DNA of 49,945 nt, taken from Candidatus Limiplasma pullicola (GTDB lineage Bacteria > Bacillota > Clostridia > Christensenellales > Aristaeellaceae). The translations under genes and the position numbers were made by a program. Numbering within the stretch: the stretch's first letter is position 1; each line of letters starts with the position of its first letter. Below, piece after piece: positions 28,073 to 36,308 of this stretch. The notes beneath the pieces were generated by a model, which was not told where the DNA came from, ran no database searches, and saw nothing but the letters and a program-made list of their open reading frames with translations. The DNA lies in assembly GCA_018710985.1 (NCBI GenBank), contig DVIV01000002.1, positions 1 to 49,945 of the forward strand, written 5' to 3'.

Positions 28073-29098
28073 ATGGCAAAGAAACAGGATTTCAGCGAGC
28101 TTTTCAACAGGGAAAAGCCCATGCTGGAGGTACGGGAGCTGAAAAAGCTCTATCCCCAGAAGGACGGCAAGCTGCTGAGCTTTCATGCGCCCCGCAAGGT
28201 ACATGCGGTGGATGGCGTCAGCTTTACGCTCAATGAAAAAGAGATCTTTGGCATTATCGGCGAAAGCTGATGCGGAAAGTCTACGCTGGGCCGGCTGTTG
28301 ATTCGTCTGGAGGAACCCACCAGCGGCGAGATCGAATTCTATGGTGTATCCACCAAAGAGCTGCTGAAATGCAACCCGGAGCAGTTTCACTGCCTGGTGC
28401 AATCGGTATTCCAAAACCCGTTTGATACCTTTACGCCCAACGACACCATCGGAGCCATTATGGAGCGGCCGCTCAAGCTGCACCACATCGGTGAAACGGA
28501 TGAGGAGCGCAGAAAGATTTGCGTGGACGCCCTTAATGAGGGCGGCCTGATCCCTGCCGAGTCCTTTCTGGAGCGGTATCCTCATGAGCTGTCCGGCGGA
28601 CAGCTCCAGCGCATCTCCATTCTGCGCAGCATGCTGCTCAAACCCAAGTTCCTGGTGGTGGACGAGCCGGTATCCATGCTGGATGTGTCCGTGCGCGCTG
28701 ACATCATCAACATGCTGCTGAAGCTGGTGGAAAACCACAATACCAGTATCCTGTTTATCAGCCACGACATTTCCATCATCCGCTATGTGTCGGCGCGGGT
28801 GGCGGTGATGTATCTGGGCAACATTGTGGAGATGGGCGAGACGGATACCATCATTCATCATCCCCTGCATCCCTACACCCGGGCGCTCATCTCCAACTGC
28901 GCATCCATTGATCTGGATGAAAAGCGCGAGCCTATCCGTATCGAGGGCGAGCCTCCGTCTCCTGTGGACCCCAAGCCCTGCTGTCCGTTTGCGGGCCGCT
29001 GCTTCTGCGAGCAGGAAATCTGCCGGCGCGAGAAGCCGCAGCTGAAGCAGATGTCCGACGGCCGGGTGGTGGTCTGTCATCTGGTCAAGGAAAACTAG
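28073..29098 (+). pseudogene. oppF: Oligopeptide ABC transporter ATPase OppF interrupted by TGA
   Basis: The frame from ATG 28073 to the TAG ending at 29098 encodes a full-length OppF/DppF (341 codons) apart from one TGA at 28268-28270, codon 66. The TGA falls inside Walker A: the sequence reads GES-stop-CGKST where the family has GESGCGKST. A single change of GGA to TGA explains it. All other motifs are intact (FQNPFDTFTP, LSGGQLQR, VVDEPVSMLD, and a C-terminal cysteine cluster). Restart at the ATG at 28298 would lack the nucleotide-binding loop. Many genes in the window stop at TGA, so general recoding is unlikely. Confidence 0.85.
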
Positions 29099-29142
29099 TT
29101 CCGGCTTGGAAGAACGGCACTTTCAAAACGACCATTCATCAA

Positions 29143-29174
29143 AGGGTTCGGAGGGCTGTTGCCCTTCGAACCCT
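29143..29174 (+). terminator. Hairpin after the opp genes
   Basis: AGGGTTCGGAGGGC (29143-29156) pairs with GCCCTTCGAACCCT (29161-29174), 14 bp with one G-T wobble and loop TGTT. The following bases are only moderately T-rich (CTTGCTTTG). It lies 45 bases after oppF. Confidence 0.7.
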
Positions 29175-29402
29175 CTTGCTTTGCCGCGGGGAGGCGGCAT
29201 CATGACGCAACCGCCGGACTTCCTCTGGCTGCCGTCACGTAAGAAGCGTCCAAAACGCGAGGCGGGCCTGTGCCTGCTGTGCAGACCGCATACCAAAAGA
29301 TATTCTTCAATGCTCTCCAGGCCTGACGAACGCCGCGGACATATGGCTTTTTGCCCCGTTCTCCGGTTTCTCCCGGAAGCGGACCGGCCAGACGGTGCAA
29401 GT

Positions 29403-29429
29403 AAAAACCCCCTGGCCTGTGCCAGGGGG
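29403..29429 (-). terminator. Terminator of the leftward sugar-acid operon
   Basis: CCCCCTGGC (29408-29416) and GCCAGGGGG (29421-29429) form a 9-bp stem. On the minus strand it is followed by TTTTT (29403-29407). It lies 19 bases past the stop of the mandelate-racemase-family gene. The stretch 29175-29400 between the two terminators holds no supported gene. Confidence 0.85.
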
Positions 29430-29447
29430 CAGCCAAAGCGAATGTCT

Positions 29448-30557
29448 TTACACCCGGTAACGCTCCACTGTTTCCATGTTCAGTTCCACCCCGATACCCG
29501 GTTCCTCAAACACCGTCACAACGCCATCCTTCATCACAATGCTCTTTTTGCACAGCTCGCTGCGCAGCGGATTCTCGTCCAGCGTGTATTCCATGTACTT
29601 GGTGTTATACAGCGACAGGCCAAAGCTCAGGTTGGCAGCCAGCGATACCATCGAGGCCGAGAAGTGCGGTATCACCATCTTGCCCCAGGTGCCAGCCAGC
29701 ATACCCACACGGCGCGCTTCCGTAATGCCGCCCGTCCAGATTGCGTCGGTCTGCACAATATCCACGGCGCTGCGGGTGATGAAATCCTTCATGCCGTAAC
29801 GGGTCAGCAGCGTTTCATACCCGGCGATGGAAACGTCCGTATGCTGCGCCAGGCGCAGACAGTCCTCCGGATAGTCGGTGGACATGGGTTCTTCAAAGAA
29901 CAGCACATTTTCCTTTTCGCAGGCGCGCGCCATTTTCAGTGCCGTGGGATAATCCCAGGCGTTGTTGGCGTCTATGCCCAGCGCTACATCGGGGCCAATG
30001 GCCTCGCGTACCGCATGCACCCGGGCGATATCCTCTTCAACCGGCGCACCGCCAACCTTGATCTTTACCGCCCGGAAACCCATCTCCACATAACCGGCAC
30101 ATTCCTTTTGCAGCTCGGGGATACCTTTGCCCTCCTGGTAATACCCCGCGCTGGCATAGGGGATCAGCGAATGCTTGGCGGCGCCCAGCAGCTTATAGAC
30201 CGGCATGGAGGCTGCCTTGCCCAGAATATCCCACAGGGCGATATCCACGGCGCTGATGGCGGCCATCATGATGCCGCGGCGGCCGTAGCGTGCGGTGTTG
30301 AGGTACATGCGGTTCCACAGCGCCTCAATCATGGTGGGGTCCTGCCCCACCAGCAGCGGTTTGAGGGTTTCCATGGTCAGGGTTGCCAGCGATTCCAGCG
30401 ACCCCAGCGCAAAGCCTTCGCCGATGCCGCTAATCCCGGCGTCGGTTTCGATCTGCACCAGAAACACATCGCGCGTTGGAATGGCAGCCAGGCCGTCGCG
30501 CGGCGGGTTGGGGGGCCAGAACTGCAACTTAATGGGTTTCACATCGGTAATGATCAT
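29448..30557 (-). CDS. Mandelate racemase/enolase-superfamily enzyme, probable sugar-acid dehydratase
   Basis: 369 residues. Enolase-superfamily residues are visible: K165-I-K167, and metal ligands D196 (GIDANNAW), E222 (FFEEP) and E248 (AGYETL), with a His in IPHFSASM near residue 298. The K-x-K plus C-terminal His pattern is that of the mandelate racemase subgroup, most of whose members dehydrate sugar acids. Its start overlaps the LacI gene stop by four bases. The substrate cannot be read from sequence; the TRAP transporter in the same operon points to an organic or sugar acid. Confidence 0.88.
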   Translation of the reverse strand: MIITDVKPIKLQFWPPNPPRDGLAAIPTRDVFLVQIETDAGISGIGEGFALGSLESLATLTMETLKPLLVGQDPTMIEALWNRMYLNTARYGRRGIMMAAISAVDIALWDILGKAASMPVYKLLGAAKHSLIPYASAGYYQEGKGIPELQKECAGYVEMGFRAVKIKVGGAPVEEDIARVHAVREAIGPDVALGIDANNAWDYPTALKMARACEKENVLFFEEPMSTDYPEDCLRLAQHTDVSIAGYETLLTRYGMKDFITRSAVDIVQTDAIWTGGITEARRVGMLAGTWGKMVIPHFSASMVSLAANLSFGLSLYNTKYMEYTLDENPLRSELCKKSIVMKDGVVTVFEEPGIGVELNMETVERYRV

Positions 30558-31576
30558 TCTTTTTGCTCCTTTGGTGGACAGCAGCTTTTGCGGATAGAGA
30601 GCTGCGTGTCCAAGATATGCACTTCATGTTTGCGTTCAGGCTGCGCGATCCGCTTGAGCAGCAGCTGGCAGGAAATGCGGCCCATCTCCAGCCTCGGCAC
30701 GCGCACAGAAGTCATCTCCACCCCTCGTATGCTGCTCCAGCTGATATCGTCCATCGAAACCAGGGACAGATCGTCGGGGATGGAGAGGCCGCGCTCCAGC
30801 ACGGCTTCTCTCGCGCCGAATCCCATCATGTCGTTTCCGGCCACCACGCCGGTGAAGGATAGACATCCCGCCGCGCGTGCGTCCAGAAATTCATTCATCA
30901 CCCGATGGCTGCTCTGCATGTCCAACTCGCCCCAGCCCACCAGCGCGGCGTTGACCGCGATGCCGTGCTTTGCGAGCGCTCCGGCATAGCCGCGGTATTT
31001 TTCCAGGCTGGAGAGCGAATTGCGCCTGCCGCAGATGTAGGCGATGCTGCGGTGACCCAGCGTGATCAGATGCTCGGTGGCGGAAAACGCCGCCTCATAG
31101 TCGTTAAAGAGCACGGTGTCGGCTTCGATGGTGGAAAGCTGCCTGCACAGCAGGACAAACGGCATGTCGTTTTGCACCAGCAGCGGAATGACGTCGTCGC
31201 CCTCCAGGGCGCCCAGATGCAGCACGCCGTCAATGCCGATCTCAATGATCTTTTTGACCGTTCTGATGCAGGAGTGATCGCCCTCGGAAATGGTAATCAC
31301 ATCAAAGCCGTTCTGCGAGGCTTCCTGATGAATCCCAAGCTGGATATCATCATAGTAAGGGTTGTATCCGTCCGGCACAATCACGGCAATCAAATCACGG
31401 CGCTTTTGCACAAGCCCACGGGCCAGTCCGTTGGGCACGTAGCCTGTTTGGCGTATGGCCTGCTCCACCTTTTCCCTGGCAGCCTTGCTTACGTGTGCGT
31501 TGTCCGTTAACACACGCGAGACCGTGGAGGTGGATAACCCGGATAGGCTTGCCAAATCGCGTATGGTTGCCCTCAT
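30554..31576 (-). CDS. LacI-family transcriptional regulator of the TRAP/sugar-acid cluster
   Basis: 340 residues with an N-terminal helix-turn-helix (TIRDLASLSGLSTSTVSRVL, hinge about 45-60) and a periplasmic-binding-protein-like effector domain. It sits inside the leftward operon between dctM and the dehydratase gene. It is the natural candidate to bind the two palindromes at 34714-34727 and 34925-34936. ATG 31576 is used; an in-frame GTG at 31603 is possible. Confidence 0.9.
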   Translation of the reverse strand: MRATIRDLASLSGLSTSTVSRVLTDNAHVSKAAREKVEQAIRQTGYVPNGLARGLVQKRRDLIAVIVPDGYNPYYDDIQLGIHQEASQNGFDVITISEGDHSCIRTVKKIIEIGIDGVLHLGALEGDDVIPLLVQNDMPFVLLCRQLSTIEADTVLFNDYEAAFSATEHLITLGHRSIAYICGRRNSLSSLEKYRGYAGALAKHGIAVNAALVGWGELDMQSSHRVMNEFLDARAAGCLSFTGVVAGNDMMGFGAREAVLERGLSIPDDLSLVSMDDISWSSIRGVEMTSVRVPRLEMGRISCQLLLKRIAQPERKHEVHILDTQLSIRKSCCPPKEQKE

Positions 31577-31609
31577 GCTTCTATACGAACCCCCTCTTTG
31601 CACTTACGG

Positions 31610-32893
31610 TTAATAGCCAAACAGGCCCGGCAGGAACAGCAGCACCGGCTCGGCAAAAATCAGCAGTATGCAGAACAGGATTTCTACCAGCGCATACGGC
31701 AATATGGCTTTGTACATTGCAGACAAGTCGATTTTTGCCACGGTGGATGTGGTAAACAGCAGCATGCCCACTGGCGGGGTTACCAGGCCCATGGTCAGCG
31801 TCATGGCCACGAACAGGCCAAAGTACAGCATATCCACACCAAAGGCTCTGGCTGCGGGTACCAAAATGGGCACGATGATCAGAATGGCAGGGGTCACGTC
31901 TACCAGCATGCCGATAATGACCAGCAGCGCGAAGCACAGCATCATGAACTGCAGCTTGGTATGCGCAAACGTCAGGCACCATTCGGAGATCTTCTGCGGC
32001 AGACGCATGGTGGTGATGCCCCAGCCCATGGCGGCGGCCACGGCGATGATAAACATGACCACAGCCGTCATCTTGGCCGATTCCACCAGCGCTTCATACA
32101 CATCACGCCAGGTCAGGTTACGCAGGACGAAAGCGGAAACCACCAGCGCATAGGCGCCCGCCACCACGGAGGACTCGGTAGGCGTAAACACGCCGCCCAG
32201 GATGCCGCCCAGAATGATGATCGGCATGAACAGGGCAGGCAGGGTCTGCAGCGCCGTTTTGCCAACATGGCGCCATCCCGCGAATTTTTCATTCTTGGGG
32301 AAGTTGTAGCGCTTGGCGTAGTAGACGTTGAGGGCGATCAGCAGCGCTGTGAGCACGACCGCCGGCACGATGCCGCCGATAAACATGGCCGAGACCGAAA
32401 CGGTGCCCGCCGTAACGGCGTAGACGATGAAGATGTTGCTGGGCGGCACGATGGAGGAAAGAATGGCGCTGGCAGCGGTAACAGCAGCGGAATAGCTGCG
32501 CTTGTAGCCCTTTTCCGTCATCATTTCGATTTCGATGGCGCCAAGGCCCACCGCGTCAGCATTCGATGCGCCGCTGATGCCGCCAAAGAGCATGCTGGCC
32601 AGCACGTTGGCATGTGCCAAACCGCCGCTGAAATGACCGCAGATGGCGTCACAGAACAGAAAAATACGTTTTGTGATGCCGCCGCGGGACATGATGTTCG
32701 CAGCAAAGATAAAGAACGGTATACACAGGAAGGTAAAGGTATTTACGCCGCCCACCATTTTCATGGGCAGCACGGAGAAGGCAACATCGCTGTAAAACAG
32801 CGTGAGCAGACTGACGCCTGCAATGCTCCAGCTGATGGGGACGCCGATCAGCACCAGCAGAAGAAAGACAACCAGCACCACGATTGCTTCCAT
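31610..32893 (-). CDS. dctM: TRAP transporter large permease DctM
   Basis: 427 residues, about 12 hydrophobic segments, with DctM-family strings such as GISGASNADAVG and VTPPVGMLLF. It is the ion-coupled transport channel of a tripartite ATP-independent periplasmic transporter. Its start is two bases after the dctQ stop. Confidence 0.95.
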   Translation of the reverse strand: MEAIVVLVVFLLLVLIGVPISWSIAGVSLLTLFYSDVAFSVLPMKMVGGVNTFTFLCIPFFIFAANIMSRGGITKRIFLFCDAICGHFSGGLAHANVLASMLFGGISGASNADAVGLGAIEIEMMTEKGYKRSYSAAVTAASAILSSIVPPSNIFIVYAVTAGTVSVSAMFIGGIVPAVVLTALLIALNVYYAKRYNFPKNEKFAGWRHVGKTALQTLPALFMPIIILGGILGGVFTPTESSVVAGAYALVVSAFVLRNLTWRDVYEALVESAKMTAVVMFIIAVAAAMGWGITTMRLPQKISEWCLTFAHTKLQFMMLCFALLVIIGMLVDVTPAILIIVPILVPAARAFGVDMLYFGLFVAMTLTMGLVTPPVGMLLFTTSTVAKIDLSAMYKAILPYALVEILFCILLIFAEPVLLFLPGLFGY

Positions 32894-32895
32894 GG

Positions 32896-33441
32896 TTACT
32901 CAACGCCTCCTTGTCCAACAGATTCAAAGGGCTTGATTTCGCCGCAGGCAAAGCCCAGCATTTCGATAATATAGCGGATGATTACAATACCCATGCCAAT
33001 AACGACCGGCCCATATTGAAAGAAGCCCGGCAGCTGCATAACCGGCGAAGTAAAATTCCAGTAGGTCTGCAGCGTGGAAAAGGAATAGATGAAGGCAACG
33101 AGTGCAATGGCCAGACACAGGCCGCGCACCACCAGATACAGGGCGGTCTTGGCCGCGCCCTTGAGCTTGTTGGGCAGGTAGGTGTTGGCGGCTTCCATTC
33201 CGTCCTTGATGCAGACGGGCAGAAGCAAATAGATGATCCAGAACAGGCAGTACCTGGCCAGTTCTTCGGTAAAGGCAAGGGGAAGGTTCATGAAGTTGGA
33301 CAGAACATAACGATAAAGGACCTGCAAAATGATCGCCAGAAAGGCAACCGACATGGCAACCGCACCCAGGGCTTTACAGACTTTGTATACCTGGTCCTCG
33401 ATTTTGTTAGCCGCGAAGTAGACTTTTTTTAATTTATCCAT
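32896..33441 (-). CDS. dctQ: TRAP transporter small permease DctQ
   Basis: 181 residues with four membrane helices and the DctQ-family region FTEELARYCLFWIIYLL. It pairs with DctM and is needed for transporter assembly. The start has GGAGAG upstream. A stable hairpin separates it from dctP. Confidence 0.93.
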   Translation of the reverse strand: MDKLKKVYFAANKIEDQVYKVCKALGAVAMSVAFLAIILQVLYRYVLSNFMNLPLAFTEELARYCLFWIIYLLLPVCIKDGMEAANTYLPNKLKGAAKTALYLVVRGLCLAIALVAFIYSFSTLQTYWNFTSPVMQLPGFFQYGPVVIGMGIVIIRYIIEMLGFACGEIKPFESVGQGGVE

Positions 33442-33463
33442 GGCCTGCTCTCCTCATAGATGC

Positions 33464-33497
33464 GGGTCATCTGGGCGCGCAGGCGCCCAGATGAACC
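33464..33497 (-). terminator. Intercistronic hairpin between dctP and dctQ
   Basis: CATCTGGGCGC (33468-33478) and GCGCCCAGATG (33483-33493) form an 11-bp perfect stem extended by GGGT/ACCC with one bulged base. No long T-tract follows on the minus strand. It could partly terminate transcription or protect the dctP message, giving more binding protein than permease, as is common in such operons. Confidence 0.65.
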
Positions 33498-33532
33498 CGA
33501 GGAAATATTGAACGGGGAAAGACTTCAACCGC

Positions 33533-34552
33533 TTACTTCAGGCTGTTGACGATCGCCATGAAGTTGTCCACGGTTTCCTGGCCCAGCTGCTCGACGACGT
33601 AGTCGTAGGTGCCGTCATAGCAGGCAGTCATCCACTCGGCGATCTCTTCTTCGGTCGGCTCGTACACCGTCATGCCCTGCTCCTTGAGGAAATCAAGGCC
33701 CTCGGCCTCCATGATATCCACGCGATCATTAGAGGCCTCAAAAGCGGCCTGCGCGGCGGCCTTGATGCCTTCCTGCAGCTCGGGATCAAGATTGTTGAGC
33801 CAGGCGGTGTTGGTCACCATGAAGGCGACGGAGTACACGTGGCCGTCCAGCACTAGGTAATCCTGCACCTGATAGGTCAGGTCAGAGATGATAGAAGCAA
33901 TGGGGTTCTCCTGGCCCTCGATGACCTTGTTTTGCAGGGCGGAGTACATCTCGCTGGAAGCCATGGGAACGGCCACGCCGCCCATCGCCTCAACCATCTT
34001 GACGTACAGCGGGTTTTCCATGGTGCGGAACACGATGCCGTTCATGTCGGCGGGGGTCTTTACCTCACGGACGTTGTTGGTGAAGTGGCGGGCGCCGGCG
34101 GAGAAGCCCATCAGAATGGTGGTGCCGGTCTGCTTGCTCACGTTGTCAAAGGTCGCCATGGCTTCCTCGCTGGACAGCAGCGCGCGCATATGCTCCAGGC
34201 TGACCACCGAGCCGGGGATCTGCCACACATTCAGGCTGTTGTCCACGGTAGCGATGGCTGCCACGTTGACCAGCGAGATCTCGATGCTGCCATCAGAGTT
34301 GCCCGCATAGGTTTCCGCAAAGGAGCCCAGCTGGCCGGACGGGAAAATCTGCACTTCAAAACGTCCCGGGAAATGCTCTTCAAGATAATCGCGGAAAGTA
34401 TAGGCAATGGTGGTTTCTACGCATTCTTCGGGCGTCAGTTCGGGGGGCATGTAGGCAAACTTGATTTTGATGGCTTCCTCGGCGCCAGCGGGCAGCGCAA
34501 CCAGTGTGAGAGCCAGGGCCAGTACCAGGGTCAGGGCAACAAATTTTTTCAT
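33533..34552 (-). CDS. dctP: TRAP transporter substrate-binding protein DctP
   Basis: 339 residues with a clear signal peptide (hydrophobic core 5-20, cleavage near ALPAGA-EEA). The conserved carboxylate-binding arginine is R176 in GIVFRTMENP. The ligand is therefore probably an organic acid. ATG 34552 follows GGAGGG; the upstream frame is not signal-like. It is the first gene of the leftward operon. Confidence 0.94.
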   Translation of the reverse strand: MKKFVALTLVLALALTLVALPAGAEEAIKIKFAYMPPELTPEECVETTIAYTFRDYLEEHFPGRFEVQIFPSGQLGSFAETYAGNSDGSIEISLVNVAAIATVDNSLNVWQIPGSVVSLEHMRALLSSEEAMATFDNVSKQTGTTILMGFSAGARHFTNNVREVKTPADMNGIVFRTMENPLYVKMVEAMGGVAVPMASSEMYSALQNKVIEGQENPIASIISDLTYQVQDYLVLDGHVYSVAFMVTNTAWLNNLDPELQEGIKAAAQAAFEASNDRVDIMEAEGLDFLKEQGMTVYEPTEEEIAEWMTACYDGTYDYVVEQLGQETVDNFMAIVNSLK

Positions 34553-34713
34553 GGTATTTCCCTCCGTGTATTTTTTTAGCGCCATAACCGACGCTTAAAC
34601 CAAACAAGAAACCACACAAACACCCGTATGGGGTTTGTCCAGTGACAAACAAATATAGAAGGATACCTCCCCCAGTTATTAATGTAACGCTCAGGAGGCA
34701 TTCCAGGGGTTCT

Positions 34714-34727
34714 TGGGAACGCTTCCA
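34714..34727. promoter_or_regulatory. LacI-type operator, TRAP side
   Basis: TGGGAACGCTTCCA is a near-perfect palindrome with the AACG/CGTT core usual for LacI-family operators. It lies about 160 bases upstream of dctP and shares the GGGAACG half-site with the palindrome at 34925. Confidence 0.65.
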
Positions 34728-34806
34728 TCTCTTTCTGTCTTCACTTTATCATAATGCCCTAGAAAAATCAATACATTTTCCAAATAAAAAATATTTCACA
34801 AAGCTA

Positions 34807-34835
34807 TTGCTTTTTTGTTGTGAAAGTGCTTATAT
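34807..34835 (+). promoter_or_regulatory. Probable promoter of the rightward sugar-acid operon
   Basis: TTGCTT (34807-34812) and TTATAT (34830-34835) are 17 bases apart in an AT-rich stretch. The LacI-type palindrome at 34925 lies about 80 bases downstream, where a repressor could block elongation. The call is moderate because both boxes deviate from consensus. Confidence 0.45.
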
Positions 34836-34924
34836 ATAGAATATCAGGGAGTAGGAAAGTATGGATTCAAACCCGTTATACCGTTTTCAGAGGACTCAAA
34901 CCCATGACTTTGGAGCAGCTACAT

Positions 34925-34936
34925 GGGAACGTTCCC
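34925..34936. promoter_or_regulatory. LacI-type operator, LarA side
   Basis: GGGAACGTTCCC is a perfect 12-bp palindrome with the LacI-family central CG. It lies about 80 bases upstream of the LarA-like gene start. With the similar site at 34714 it brackets the divergent promoters. Confidence 0.7.
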
Positions 34937-35014
34937 TTGTTCATTTCAATGACGTGGCTGTTTTCCGTCCGGCGTCCCAGACGCCATATCCATATTAATT
35001 AGGAGGTTACAAAC

Positions 35015-36283
35015 ATGGGCTCCATTCATGAATTGCTGAAAGATGTGCCCATTCCCCGCCTGGTGCCTGTCCGTCAGATCTTTGATGCCACCCACCTGGA
35101 AGATGTGGCAGCCGAAGTGCGCCGCGAGCTTTCGCGGCCGGAGGTGGTTTCTGTCATCGAGCCGAACATGTCGATTGCGATCACGGCCGGTAGCCGGGGA
35201 ATTGACCAGCTTGCCGTAGTCATCCGGGAGGTGGTTTCTTTCCTGAAGGTGCGCGGGGCCAAGCCCTTTGTGATTCCCGCCATGGGAAGCCACGGAGGCG
35301 CCACGGCCCAGGGCCAACTGGATGTTATCCATGGCTATGGCGTTACGGAGGAGAACGTGGGCTGTCCTGTGGTGGCCACCATGGAGGTAAAAAAGATCGG
35401 CGAGCTTGATGACGGGCGCCCCATTCTGATCAACCGGCTGGCCGCCGAGGCCGACGGGATCATTTCGCTCAACCGCATCAAAGCGCACACGGCATTTCGC
35501 GGCAAGTACGAAAGCGGCGTAATGAAAATGCTTACCATCGGGTTGGGCGGTCAGGCAGGCGCAGAGGTTTGCCACCGGGAAGGCATCCTGCGGCTCGGCC
35601 CCAACGTGGAGAAATTCGCCTTCGGTATTCTCAAGCATGCGCGTGTGCTGCTGGGCGTGGGCATTATCGAGAATGCCTACGATCAGGTGGCTATGGTGCG
35701 AGTGATGACCGGGGAGGAAATTCCCAACGAAGAGCCCAAGCTGCTCCAAATCGCCAAGTCACGCATGGCCTGCCTGAAGATTCCCAAGGTGGACGTGCTT
35801 ATCGTGGACAAAATAGGCAAAGACATCAGCGGCGAGGGCATGGATCCCAACATCGCCGGGCGGTGGATTGTGCCCACCATTCAGGGCGGTATTGACGCCT
35901 GCCGTATCGGCATTCTGGACATCACGGATGAAACGCTGGGCAATGTGGTGGGCCTAGGCATGGCCGACACCTGCTCGCGCCGCGTGGTGGAGCGCATGAG
36001 CCGTGAAAATACCTACCCCAATTCGCTTACCAGCACCGTGACCTGCCTTTGCAAGATTCCCATGTACTTTGACACGCAAAAGGAAACCATCCAGGCCACC
36101 ATCAAAATGACTCCTGCCAAGCCCCCGGAGGAGGTCACCATGATCCGCATTGCCAGCACTTTGGCCATGGATACCATTTACGTATCCGAAAACCTGCTGG
36201 ATCAGGTAGCCGCCACGCCCGGTATGGAAATCCTGGGCGAGCCCGAGGCCCTGGTATTCGATGAAAACGGGGACCTGTTCTGA
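35015..36283 (+). CDS. LarA-like protein (lactate racemase/DUF2088 superfamily)
   Basis: 422 residues. Conserved strings include AGSRGI, GSHGGAT, NRIKAHT and KMLTIGLGGQAGAEVCH. By comparison with nickel-dependent lactate racemase, whose key residues are H108, H174, K184 and H200, the likely counterparts are H93, H158, K171 and H187; the 16-residue K-to-H spacing is the same. LarA relatives interconvert alpha-hydroxy-acid stereoisomers using a nickel pincer nucleotide. Here it heads an operon with a mandelate-racemase-family enzyme, so a C2 epimerisation of a sugar acid is the inference. No larB/C/E cofactor genes are in the window. It starts after AGGAGG. Confidence 0.85.
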   Translation: MGSIHELLKDVPIPRLVPVRQIFDATHLEDVAAEVRRELSRPEVVSVIEPNMSIAITAGSRGIDQLAVVIREVVSFLKVRGAKPFVIPAMGSHGGATAQGQLDVIHGYGVTEENVGCPVVATMEVKKIGELDDGRPILINRLAAEADGIISLNRIKAHTAFRGKYESGVMKMLTIGLGGQAGAEVCHREGILRLGPNVEKFAFGILKHARVLLGVGIIENAYDQVAMVRVMTGEEIPNEEPKLLQIAKSRMACLKIPKVDVLIVDKIGKDISGEGMDPNIAGRWIVPTIQGGIDACRIGILDITDETLGNVVGLGMADTCSRRVVERMSRENTYPNSLTSTVTCLCKIPMYFDTQKETIQATIKMTPAKPPEEVTMIRIASTLAMDTIYVSENLLDQVAATPGMEILGEPEALVFDENGDLF

Positions 36284-36308
36284 CCTGTCCCGGAAAGGAA
36301 ACCGCCGC

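Noticed and set aside
28268-28270. Selenocysteine or glycine recoding of the oppF TGA
   Set aside because: No SECIS-like stem was evident right after the TGA, and TGA serves as a normal stop in neighbouring genes. A point mutation is simpler.
29200-29436. Minus-strand 78-codon frame between two terminators
   Set aside because: It starts across the dehydratase terminator hairpin and has no ribosome site or recognisable motif.
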